Source of the DNA: Candidatus Dadabacteria bacterium
GTDB taxonomy: Bacteria; Desulfobacterota_D; UBA1144; Nemesobacterales; Nemesobacteraceae
DNA: 6,120 bases
Assembly (NCBI GenBank): GCA_009840385.1
Contig: VXNX01000010.1
Location: 1 to 6,120, forward strand
Direction: 5' to 3'
Shown here in pieces: positions 1-5,303 of the stretch. Each line of letters begins with the position of its first letter. Position 1 is the first letter of the stretch. The translations under genes were made by a program, and so were the position numbers. Under the pieces are notes generated by a model. The model did no database searches. It saw only the letters and a program-made list of their open reading frames with translations, and was not told the origin of the DNA.

Positions 1-15
1 CCTCACCCGATTCTC

Positions 16-45
16 ATTAAACCAAACCCCACTCCCCTTTGTCAA
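16..45 (-). promoter_or_regulatory. Possible sigma70 promoter facing left, out of the window
   Basis: On the minus strand a perfect -35 hexamer TTGACA (complement of 40-45) is followed after 18 nt by TTTAAT (complement of 16-21), which matches five of six bases of the -10 consensus. A run of seven A residues lies just upstream of the -35 and could act as an UP-like element. Initiation would fall at about position 9, so the gene served would lie to the left of the window. This is inference from consensus matching; no gene is visible to confirm it. Confidence 0.4.
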
Positions 46-131
46 GTGTTTTTTTGCAGCTCAGCTGAAGTTTTTCCCGGCTCGGGGAACTTGAACCTCT
101 CCACCCGCTCAACTACCCAAAAATAAGCCGT

Positions 132-155
132 TTTCACGCGTGCAGAACCGTGAAA
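132..155. repeat. Inverted repeat TTTCACG-N10-CGTGAAA
   Basis: The arms 132-138 and 149-155 are perfect 7-nt reverse complements separated by 10 nt. The palindrome CACGCGTG (135-142) overlaps the left arm. There is no following T-run, so it is not an intrinsic terminator. It could be an operator-like site or a fortuitous hairpin; nothing adjacent decides between these. Confidence 0.3.
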
Positions 156-317
156 TCTTCCATCCGCGACGCAGCTCAGGGCTACCCGGAATCGGTCAAG
201 AAAAAGCCGCCGAAGCCACTTGATCCCGTGAGGGAAAAAACGGCTACGGCGGCAACCGGAAGGTGGAACATTTCATATACTACTCTCTATTCACCGGAAA
301 TGTCAACTAAAGTTTTT

Positions 318-341
318 GGGAATTATATAGAATGTTACACA
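318..341 (+). repeat. Dispersed direct repeat, copy A (24 nt)
   Basis: This copy matches 1004-1027 at 23 of 24 positions, the only difference being T326 versus C1012. The shared core includes AGAATGTTACACA. Weaker similarity extends outward: an ATATACTnCTCT block at 275-286 (copy B 941-952) and AAGGGAAAA at 358-366 (copy B 1028-1036), with different spacings. The two copies bracket the membrane-protein gene. The pattern suggests a larger, diverged repeat unit, possibly ends of a mobile element. Confidence 0.7.
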
Positions 342-385
342 TCGCACCTGTATTCTAAGGGAAAATACTTGGATGAACGCAATAT

Positions 386-871
386 TTAGTAATCCGCATT
401 TTTATCCATCTTGAGCTGTTCGAAAAAAGTGTCTCTTAGCTCGATAGCCAAAACTCTTAATACTTGCCATTTCTCTATCCCGTTATTATATGCAGAAGAC
501 CTGACCCGTTCGTCCATTTCTTCAGTTAGAACGGACTCTCTTTTGACATGTTCGAAACAATATTCCTGAATATCGTAATGGCTTTTGCCTTCAACCTGAA
601 CGATGAGCCCAGGAGCAGTTTGCTTTGCCCACTCAGAGGCTTGAATCTCTTGTGATACTTTTTTACCTAGGTCAGTCAGGTTAATAGGACTGTTTGTTGA
701 GGTAGTAGAAGGAAAAAGTGACTTAAGAAAACCCTCGATTTTCCTTACCGATTTTTTCAAATCTCCGATATCATTCTCAATGGAGGATACCCATCCCCTA
801 CTTTTCCAAGTAACCCCGGCAATAAGAAAAATAAGAGAAATTATTGGCCAATTTTCTTTTATAAAGTCCAT
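386..871 (-). CDS. Small single-pass membrane protein of unknown function
   Basis: The 161-residue product begins with a short hydrophilic head and one strongly hydrophobic segment (about residues 8-22, WPIISLIFLIAGVTW). A charged, helix-prone stretch that could form a coiled coil follows (about 28-52). A Ser/Thr-rich linker (about 53-61) leads to a soluble domain (about 62-155) opening with SPINLTDLGKKV, a pattern I associate with small uncharacterised bacterial membrane proteins. The basic residues after the hydrophobic segment suggest that the soluble domain faces the cytoplasm. ATG at 871 is the first possible start, because an in-frame TGA lies two codons upstream. The ribosome-binding site is poor (only GAG, very close to the ATG). 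The gene is divergent from the DUF3800 gene across 211 nt and sits between the two copies of the 24-nt repeat. I do not recognise a function; a sensor or accessory role in a defence-type locus would be speculation. Confidence 0.75.
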   Translation of the reverse strand: MDFIKENWPIISLIFLIAGVTWKSRGWVSSIENDIGDLKKSVRKIEGFLKSLFPSTTSTNSPINLTDLGKKVSQEIQASEWAKQTAPGLIVQVEGKSHYDIQEYCFEHVKRESVLTEEMDERVRSSAYNNGIEKWQVLRVLAIELRDTFFEQLKMDKNADY

Positions 872-1082
872 GACTCATATTGTAAACATAAACCATGGGT
901 ATTTAAACGGGGGGACACCTTCCCGCTGACGTTGCTTATAATATACTCCTCTTGCGGAGTGAAAACAACCCCCGCACCTAAAAAGGAACTTTTTTGGTTT
1001 ATGGGGAATTACATAGAATGTTACACAAGGGAAAAGGGTAAATCCCAGACTTAGGACTAAGAAGTCAGGTAGTATAAAAGGA
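872..1082. other. Divergent intergenic region between membrane protein and DUF3800 genes
   Basis: This 211-nt gap should hold promoters for both flanking genes. A perfect TATAAT is at 937-942 on the plus strand, but no good -35 hexamer lies at 16-18 nt upstream, so I do not call a promoter. A 5-bp hairpin, ACTCC-tcttgc-GGAGT, follows at 945-960. Repeat copy B occupies 1004-1027. No coding region is visible; a 17-codon frame starting at 1001 reads through the repeat and stops at 1054, which is too short to claim. Confidence 0.4.
1004..1027 (+). repeat. Dispersed direct repeat, copy B (24 nt)
   Basis: This is the second copy of the repeat at 318-341, in the same orientation, 55 nt upstream of the DUF3800 start. 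Both copies can be read as the peptide GNYIECYT, and the single difference (TAT versus TAC) is synonymous in that frame. That would fit descent from a coding sequence, although one silent difference is weak evidence. Copy B continues directly into AAGGGAAAA, whereas copy A reaches the same 9-mer only after 16 additional bases. Confidence 0.7.
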
Positions 1083-1901
1083 GTGAAGCTGTGCTATTGT
1101 GACGAGAGTGGTATGGGGGATGAGCCTGTCGCTGTTATGGTTGGTGTTGTCGTAGATGTCACGCGCATGCATTTAACAAAGGCTCATTGGGAAGAACTCT
1201 TGATGTATCTCTCTGAAATCACAGGACGTCAAGTGAGAGAATTTCATACTAGGGACTTTTATTCTGGAAAAGGTATTTTCTACAACATTGATGGCAAAAA
1301 GCGTTCGGATATTATCTCTGCTATTTTTAAATGGCTTGCAAAGAGAAAACATCATGTTGTATATACATCTGTCTTGAAAGAATCGTACAACGCTGCAAGA
1401 TCGGATATATCTTTTCCTGATGAACTGAATACGGTGTGGCGCTATTTAGCATTTCACTTGGTTCTGGCAATGCAAAAATACTGCCAAAACATTGGAAGAA
1501 ATAAGGGCCATACAATTTATATTTTCGACAATGAAGATCGGGAAGAAGCTCGTTTTACAGATATTATCTTAAGACCCCCTAGCTGGAGTGATGAATACTA
1601 CGATCGGAAGACAAAAAACCTCCAATTAGATCAGATTGTAGATGTTCCATATTTCTGTAATTCAGAAAACGTTACTCTGATTCAGTTAGCCGATCTCTTC
1701 TCATACTTTCTACGCCGATATGCTGAAATAAAAGCAGGAGGCAAACCTAAATACAAGGGTGAAGCTGAGAAAGTTTCAGCTTGGGTGAGTGATTTTTCAA
1801 AAAGGTCTATAGGCAGACAATATATATATCCACGTACCAACCAGACTAAGGCCCATAAATTATTTTTTGAACATGCTCCTGTCTCTATTCGGGAGCTCTG
1901 A
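1083..1901 (+). CDS. DUF3800 family protein (putative RNase H-fold enzyme)
   Basis: The 272-residue product carries the hallmarks of DUF3800. The N-terminal YCDESG (residues 5-10, D7/E8) is followed by a hydrophobic strand (17-25), EFHTRDFYSGKG (53-64, with E53, H55, D58), a strand ending in acidic FDNED (148-152) and the C-terminal signature QLADLFSYFLRRYAE (201-215, with D204). The conserved acidic residues match an RNase H-like active site predicted for this family. Members are often found in defence islands and on mobile elements, but no reaction is established to my knowledge. GTG at 1083 is chosen because the next in-frame ATG (1113) would remove the YCDESG motif and no other start lies between the upstream stop (1014-1016) and 1083. 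Oddly, the ribosome-binding-like AAAAGGAG (1076-1083) overlaps that GTG. The gene looks intact and A+T-rich compared with the operon to the right. Its 3' end is overlapped antisense by the tail of the winged-helix ORF. Confidence 0.85.
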   Translation: MKLCYCDESGMGDEPVAVMVGVVVDVTRMHLTKAHWEELLMYLSEITGRQVREFHTRDFYSGKGIFYNIDGKKRSDIISAIFKWLAKRKHHVVYTSVLKESYNAARSDISFPDELNTVWRYLAFHLVLAMQKYCQNIGRNKGHTIYIFDNEDREEARFTDIILRPPSWSDEYYDRKTKNLQLDQIVDVPYFCNSENVTLIQLADLFSYFLRRYAEIKAGGKPKYKGEAEKVSAWVSDFSKRSIGRQYIYPRTNQTKAHKLFFEHAPVSIREL

Positions 1902-2140
1902 AAGCCGATTTTCGCGACATTGTCCTTTCCCTTTACCGCGCTTACTTTTTTCTCCCTTTCCAGTTCCCATAAAACGGCTATAACTATTTTTCTACAGTTG
2001 CAGTTCTTGTAGCGGAAGGGAAGGCCGAGTCTTTTTGAAATATCGGTTCTTGTTATTGACCCTTCTTCTCTGGAAAGCTCCAACAGAACCGCTTCCTTGA
2101 GACGGTTCATGCCGAGCCAGGCTAGCTCTTTTGGTTCCAT
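1682..2140 (-). CDS. Winged-helix-like protein, probably 3'-truncated with run-through tail
   Basis: From ATG at 2140, preceded by a strong AAGAGGAGG (complement of 2147-2155), the frame encodes 152 residues. Residues 1-75 look like a genuine small domain: MEPKELAWLGMNRLKEAVLL, then a helix-turn-helix-like ITRTDISKRLGL (29-40), then a predicted helix and wing, IVIAVLWELEREKKVSAVKG (52-71). From about residue 80 (position 1903) the frame is purely antisense to the DUF3800 coding region, so the last ~72 residues are probably not native. I infer that the gene lost its 3' end when the DUF3800 segment became its neighbour. A frame extension upstream to 2242 is not used, because it is antisense-frame to the HNH remnant and lacks a ribosome-binding site. 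The start lies 13 nt after the HNH remnant's stop, so the two were probably one operon. DNA binding is inferred from the helix-turn-helix pattern only. Confidence 0.5.
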   Translation of the reverse strand: MEPKELAWLGMNRLKEAVLLELSREEGSITRTDISKRLGLPFRYKNCNCRKIVIAVLWELEREKKVSAVKGKDNVAKIGFQSSRIETGACSKNNLWALVWLVRGYIYCLPIDLFEKSLTQAETFSASPLYLGLPPAFISAYRRRKYEKRSAN

Positions 2141-2153
2141 GCTTTTCCTCCTC

Positions 2154-2378
2154 TTATTTTGAAGATTTCCTTCTATTATCCTCTCTGCATAACAGCTGAC
2201 AATTATCCTCTTCAGTCTTGCCGCCTTCCACCCACGGATCAATATGGTCCGCTTCCATCTCTTTTATGTCGAAGCTCTCGTCGCATTGTGCGCATTTCCC
2301 AGTTTTTAGGGTAATCGCAAAGTTCCTTTGCCACAGCGGACTAAAACGGCTATACTGCCTTCCCGAAAAACTTTCTCG
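2154..2378 (-). pseudogene. C-terminal remnant of an HNH endonuclease
   Basis: Reading the minus strand from 2378 to a TAA at 2156-2154 gives 74 residues with a clear HNH core. It has the zinc-type pair CAQC (C29, C32), then EMEADHIDPWVEGGKT (residues 40-55, with the conserved D46-H47), DNCQLLC (58-64, N59) and DNRRK (67-71). This C-terminal type is seen in HNH restriction-like nucleases, including proteins that carry HNH after a DUF262-like domain. An in-frame TAG (2381-2379) sits just upstream, and no plausible start precedes the motif, so the N-terminal part is gone. The second cysteine of the C-terminal CxxC pair is Asp67 here (CRED), which may weaken zinc binding or may be normal for its subfamily. 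The stop overlaps the ribosome-binding site of the winged-helix gene. The remnant ends 34 nt before the acyl-CoA dehydrogenase start and contains that operon's promoter on the other strand. Confidence 0.75.
2328..2356 (+). promoter_or_regulatory. Sigma70-type promoter of the acyl-CoA operon
   Basis: TTGCCA (2328-2333; five of six consensus bases) is separated by exactly 17 nt from TATACT (2351-2356; five of six). Initiation would be near 2363, giving a leader of about 50 nt before the TTG start at 2412, with the ribosome-binding site at 2397-2404. The -35 box contains the TTG that an automatic caller would take as the start of a longer protein. The promoter lies opposite the HNH remnant. The call rests on consensus and geometry. 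Confidence 0.6.
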
Positions 2379-2396
2379 CTAAGTGAGGATTGGTAC

Positions 2397-2404
2397 AGGG
2401 AGGA
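2397..2404 (+). promoter_or_regulatory. Ribosome-binding site fixing the acyl-CoA dehydrogenase start
   Basis: AGGGAGGA lies 7 nt before the TTG at 2412. No comparable site precedes the TTG at 2328, while the first ATG of the frame (2448) would cut into the conserved N-terminal helix. This decides for the TTG at 2412. Confidence 0.75.
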
Positions 2405-2411
2405 CGGCAAA

Positions 2412-3554
2412 TTGCCTATTGATTTTGAATTCACAGACGAACAGCGCATGTTCCGGGAAATGATAGTGGATTTTGCCCAGAACGAGATAGAACCGCTGGT
2501 CGAAGAAGCGGAAGCCACCCAGACCTTTCCCAAGCAGTTGTTTCCCATGCTCGGAGAAATCGGGCTGCTTGGAATCTCCTTTCCGGAAGAATACGGAGGG
2601 GTCGCCCAAGACAAGATAATGGACTGCATATTCTCAGAGGAAATGGGAAGGGTTAACGCCGGCATAGCTATGTGCATCAACGCTCACACGAGCCTTTCAA
2701 TGTTTCCTATATACAAATTCGGCTCCGAGGAGCAGAAGCAGAAATATCTCGTCCCCGGAATTGAGGGCAAAATAATAGGCTCTCTTGGAATCACGGAACC
2801 CAACGCCGGTTCCGATGCGCGGAGCATAAGAACCCAAGCGGAAAAAAAGGGAGACCGCTATGTGCTTAACGGCACGAAGACCTGGATAACAAACGGCACG
2901 ATGTGCGATTACGCGGTGGTGGCCGCCTACACCGACAAGACGAAAAAGGGTCACGGAATAAGCATATTCATAGTTGACAAGGGCACCCCGGGGTTCTCCG
3001 TCAGCGGAAAGATGCACAAGCTGGGACATCGTTCCGCGGACACCTCGGAACTTATATTCGAGGGATGCGAGGTTCCCGAGGATAGCCTGCTCGTGGGAGA
3101 AGGAGGATTTGCGGGAGCGATGGAAACGCTGCTCGGAGCGCGCATAACCCACTCCGCGAAAAGCGTCGGAATAGCGCAGGCTGCTTTCGAGTACGCCCTT
3201 CAGTACTCAAAGGAAAGAGAAGCGTTCGGAAGGCCCATATCGAAGTTCCAGGCCATAAGCTTCAAGCTCGCCGACATGGCGGTAAAAATAGAAACTGCAA
3301 GACTCATGGTTTACAAGGCCGCCTGGCTCTACAGCAACGGGAAAAGATGTCTCAAGGAGGCTTCCATGGCCAAGTTGTACTCGGCCGAGATAGTGCAGTC
3401 GGTAGCCACAGAGGCCCTGCAGGTGCTCGGGGGCTACGGTTACAGCGTCGAGTACAACGCGGAGAGGTACTACCGCGACGCGAGGCTGGCTTCCATTACC
3501 GAAGGCACTTCGGAGATACAGCGTATCGTTATTTCGCGCGAACTTGGGATTTAG
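2412..3554 (+). CDS. Acyl-CoA dehydrogenase (FAD-dependent)
   Basis: With the TTG start at 2412 the product has 380 residues, the usual length of this family, and begins MPIDFEFTDEQRMFRE as family members do. It oxidises an acyl-CoA to the 2-enoyl-CoA, passing electrons from FAD to an electron-transfer flavoprotein. Both family signatures are present: GITEPNAGSDARS (126-138) in the middle beta domain and QVLGGYGYSVEYNAERYYRD (337-356) in the C-terminal helical domain. The probable catalytic base is Glu364 in ITEGTSEIQR, placed as in medium- and short-chain dehydrogenases. The common GRPISKFQA segment is at 273-281. The frame can be extended to TTG at 2328, but those 28 residues are promoter and leader opposite an HNH remnant. 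It is the first gene of the operon; 75 nt separate it from the thiolase-fold gene. Chain length and true substrate cannot be read from sequence; its neighbours suggest a branched or ring-bearing acyl group rather than ordinary fatty acids. Confidence 0.95.
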   Translation: MPIDFEFTDEQRMFREMIVDFAQNEIEPLVEEAEATQTFPKQLFPMLGEIGLLGISFPEEYGGVAQDKIMDCIFSEEMGRVNAGIAMCINAHTSLSMFPIYKFGSEEQKQKYLVPGIEGKIIGSLGITEPNAGSDARSIRTQAEKKGDRYVLNGTKTWITNGTMCDYAVVAAYTDKTKKGHGISIFIVDKGTPGFSVSGKMHKLGHRSADTSELIFEGCEVPEDSLLVGEGGFAGAMETLLGARITHSAKSVGIAQAAFEYALQYSKEREAFGRPISKFQAISFKLADMAVKIETARLMVYKAAWLYSNGKRCLKEASMAKLYSAEIVQSVATEALQVLGGYGYSVEYNAERYYRDARLASITEGTSEIQRIVISRELGI

Positions 3555-3629
3555 CTTGGCAATCGCAGGCAATATATAGTAATATGATACGGAATTTTTG
3601 AATGTTTTAAGTAAGGAGGAAGCACTACA

Positions 3630-4841
3630 ATGTCAGAGAATCTTCCGGGCATACAAGAGACCCGAGAACTTCTTAAGAAGAAAAAAGTGGTTATAGCCGG
3701 TGTGGGTGAAACGGAACAGGGAAAAATCCCGGACAAAAGCTCCTTTCACTTCCTGAGCGAAGCTTCAAAACTGGCCATCGAGGACGCGGGGATAGAAAAA
3801 GAGGACGTTGACGGCCTCGTAACGGCATTCTCACTAGTGGAACACACCTTTATGCACTGCACCACGTTTGCAGACTACTTCGGCATGAACCCGAGGTTTT
3901 TCTCCTCCGTGGCAGTGGGGGGAGCGACAGCGGTGTGGATGGTAGCGGAAGCCGCGATGGCGATAGCGTCCGGACAGTCAGAAGTTGTGCTCTGCGTAAG
4001 GGGGGACAACACGCTGTCCGGGATATCGTCTTCGGGGATGCTTGCCCTTATAAGGGAGATGTGCCACGCTGAGTTTGAATTCCCCTATGGACTGACCACC
4101 CCTGGAGGATACGCCCTCGCGGCGCAGAGATACCTGCATGACTGGGGAGCCAGAAGAGAGCATCTGGCGGCTGTGGCAGTGACAATGAGAAAGCACGCCG
4201 CTGACAAGGAGAACGCAATGAACAAGGATCCTCTCTCGATAGAGGACGTTCTTGGGTCAAGAGTCATAGCTGAACCCCTTACAAAGTATGACTGCTCCAT
4301 TATCTCAGACGGAGGAGCCGCCTTCATAGTGACTACGGAGGACAAGGCTAAGGAGCTTGGAATAGAGAACGATCTCGCGTACCTGTGGGGAATGGGACAG
4401 GGATACTCACATCAGTACCTCACAACCCTCGAGAACCTTGATCAGATATACAACGCAGTTGAGAGATCGGGACAGAAGGCTTTCGGAACGGCGGGGATAG
4501 AGCCAAGTGACGTTGACATAGCGTTTCTTTATGATTGTTTCACCATAACAGTGCTCCTTGAGCTAGAGGGACTGGGTTTTGTTCCCAAGGGGGACGGAGG
4601 AGCGTTCGCGCTTGAGGGAAGAATGGAGATAGGAAAGGATCTTCCTGTTAACACCCACGGGGGACTCTTGAGTCAGGCACACCTCGGAGCAATGCACCAT
4701 GTGGTTGAGGCTACGTTGCAGCTAAGGGGAGACGCGGGGAAGAGACAGGTGGAGGACCCTGAGGTTGCCGTGGTGCACGGAAACGGTGGGATAGTGTCTG
4801 CTCACAGCACGGTGGTACTGGGCAACCAGCCGCTTAACTAA
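3630..4841 (+). CDS. Thiolase-fold protein (SCP-x/lipid-transfer type), possible aldolase
   Basis: The 403-residue protein belongs to the SCP-x-like branch of the thiolase superfamily. Landmarks are VVIAGVGETEQG (20-31), the nucleophile-elbow region VAVGGATAVWMVAEAAMAIA (94-113), LTKYDCSIISDGGAAFIVTT (217-236), FLYDCFTITVLLELEGLGF (299-317) and PVNTHGGLLSQAHLGAMHHV (339-358). His351 fits the conserved thiolase His. However, the nucleophile-elbow position where biosynthetic and degradative thiolases carry Cys has no cysteine (VAVGGAT), and the C-terminal CxGGG motif is replaced by HGNGG (383-387). Claisen thiolysis through a Cys acyl-enzyme is therefore unlikely. In Ltp2, a thiolase-fold steroid side-chain aldolase, tyrosines replace this chemistry; Tyr301 here lies in an equivalent-looking IYD-type motif. 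ATG at 3630 follows TAAGGAGGA (3612-3620). The DUF35 gene starts 21 nt downstream, as expected for a partner. The aldolase role is inference; other decarboxylating or CoA-transfer roles remain possible. Confidence 0.9.
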   Translation: MSENLPGIQETRELLKKKKVVIAGVGETEQGKIPDKSSFHFLSEASKLAIEDAGIEKEDVDGLVTAFSLVEHTFMHCTTFADYFGMNPRFFSSVAVGGATAVWMVAEAAMAIASGQSEVVLCVRGDNTLSGISSSGMLALIREMCHAEFEFPYGLTTPGGYALAAQRYLHDWGARREHLAAVAVTMRKHAADKENAMNKDPLSIEDVLGSRVIAEPLTKYDCSIISDGGAAFIVTTEDKAKELGIENDLAYLWGMGQGYSHQYLTTLENLDQIYNAVERSGQKAFGTAGIEPSDVDIAFLYDCFTITVLLELEGLGFVPKGDGGAFALEGRMEIGKDLPVNTHGGLLSQAHLGAMHHVVEATLQLRGDAGKRQVEDPEVAVVHGNGGIVSAHSTVVLGNQPLN

Positions 4842-4862
4842 AACAAACCAAGGAGAACAGAG

Positions 4863-5288
4863 ATGTCTGAAGAGAAAAAAGAATACAACAAGCCGCTGCC
4901 TGAGTTCCGGCCGGAGACAAAGCCGTTTTGGGAAGCGGCGAAGGAGCACAGGCTGGTTATCCCGAGGTCCAGGGAGACAGGGGAGTTTTTCTTTTACCCC
5001 AGGGCTCTTTCCCCGGGAGGGGACATGAGCGAGGACATAGAGTGGGTGGAGAGCGAGGGACGGGGGAAAGTGTGGACTTTTTCCATACACCACATGGGAC
5101 CGTCTAAAGCTTACAAGGGAGAGCCTCCCTACGTTGTGGCCCTTATCGAGATGGATGAGGGAGTGAAGATGATGTCCAACGTTGTGGATGTAGATCCCGC
5201 TGACGTGTCCATCGGCATGGAAGTGCAGGTGGTGTTCGATGACGTTACCGATGAAGTCACCCTGCCCAAATTCAAACCAGCGGGGTAA
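4863..5288 (+). CDS. DUF35 OB-fold protein lacking its zinc-ribbon cysteines
   Basis: The 141-residue protein has the layout of the DUF35 (rubredoxin-like zinc ribbon plus OB-fold) family. The N-terminal helix PETKPFWEAAKEHRLVI (17-33) is followed by the ribbon region RSRETGEFFFYPRALSPGG (35-53) and the OB-fold with EWVESEGRGKVWTFSIHH (60-77), PPYVVALIEMDEGVKMMSNV (88-107) and GMEVQVVF (118-125). Family members usually carry CxxC pairs where this one has SRET and ALSPGG. The whole protein has no cysteine, so no zinc site of that type can form. DUF35 proteins typically bind a thiolase-fold partner, either shaping its active site or acting as an acyl-CoA channel. The gene directly follows such a partner. 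ATG at 4863 is preceded by AAGGAGA (4850-4856), and the MaoC gene starts 15 nt after the stop. The family call is firm from architecture and context; the lost zinc site is read directly. Confidence 0.88.
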   Translation: MSEEKKEYNKPLPEFRPETKPFWEAAKEHRLVIPRSRETGEFFFYPRALSPGGDMSEDIEWVESEGRGKVWTFSIHHMGPSKAYKGEPPYVVALIEMDEGVKMMSNVVDVDPADVSIGMEVQVVFDDVTDEVTLPKFKPAG

Positions 5289-5303
5289 AAAAGGAGAACG
5301 AAA

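Larger units (their letters stand above)
1..385. other. Gene-poor accessory stretch without a credible coding region
   Basis: Apart from the leftward promoter-like site, a small inverted repeat and one copy of a dispersed repeat, I see no supported gene. The only open frame of note (150-389, plus strand, GTG start) has no ribosome-binding site, is of low complexity in its first half (Lys/Pro-rich), and overlaps the end of the minus-strand gene by 4 nt. Its peptide resembles no family I know. The stretch could be the decayed end of a mobile element, since the repeat at 318-341 recurs near 1004, but no transposase remnant can be read. Confidence 0.4.

Noticed and set aside
70-118. tRNA-like string on the minus strand (GGTTCAAGTTCCCC near the end of the complement)
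   Set aside because: A T-loop-like TTCAAGT is present, but the flanking 5-nt arms do not pair, and no anticodon or acceptor stem can be built.
150-389. 79-codon plus-strand open frame starting with GTG
   Set aside because: It has no ribosome-binding site, low-complexity composition and no recognisable domain. Part of it is the dispersed repeat, so I treat it as non-coding unless homologues are found.
931-960. Promoter for the DUF3800 gene around TATAAT (937-942)
   Set aside because: No acceptable -35 hexamer lies 16-18 nt upstream, and the leader would be about 140 nt; reported only as part of the intergenic description.
2243-2320. Full-length start for the HNH fragment
   Set aside because: The only internal Met lies within the catalytic motif, and the frame is closed by TAG at 2381-2379, so there is no way to make a complete nuclease from this copy.
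1970-2354. 13-nt direct repeat TAAAACGGCTATA at 1970-1982 and 2342-2354
   Set aside because: One such 13-mer match is not surprising in a 6-kb window, the flanks do not match, and the second copy is explained by the promoter's -10 region.
2306-2680. 124-codon minus-strand frame opposite the acyl-CoA dehydrogenase
   Set aside because: It is the antisense shadow of a strongly conserved coding region, in a different frame from the HNH remnant and without a family resemblance.
3555-3629. Possible internal promoter (TTGGCA at 3556-3561 with TAATAT at 3580-3585)
   Set aside because: The -10 match is only four of six. The gap fits simple read-through from the upstream promoter, and the thiolase-fold gene has its own strong ribosome-binding site.
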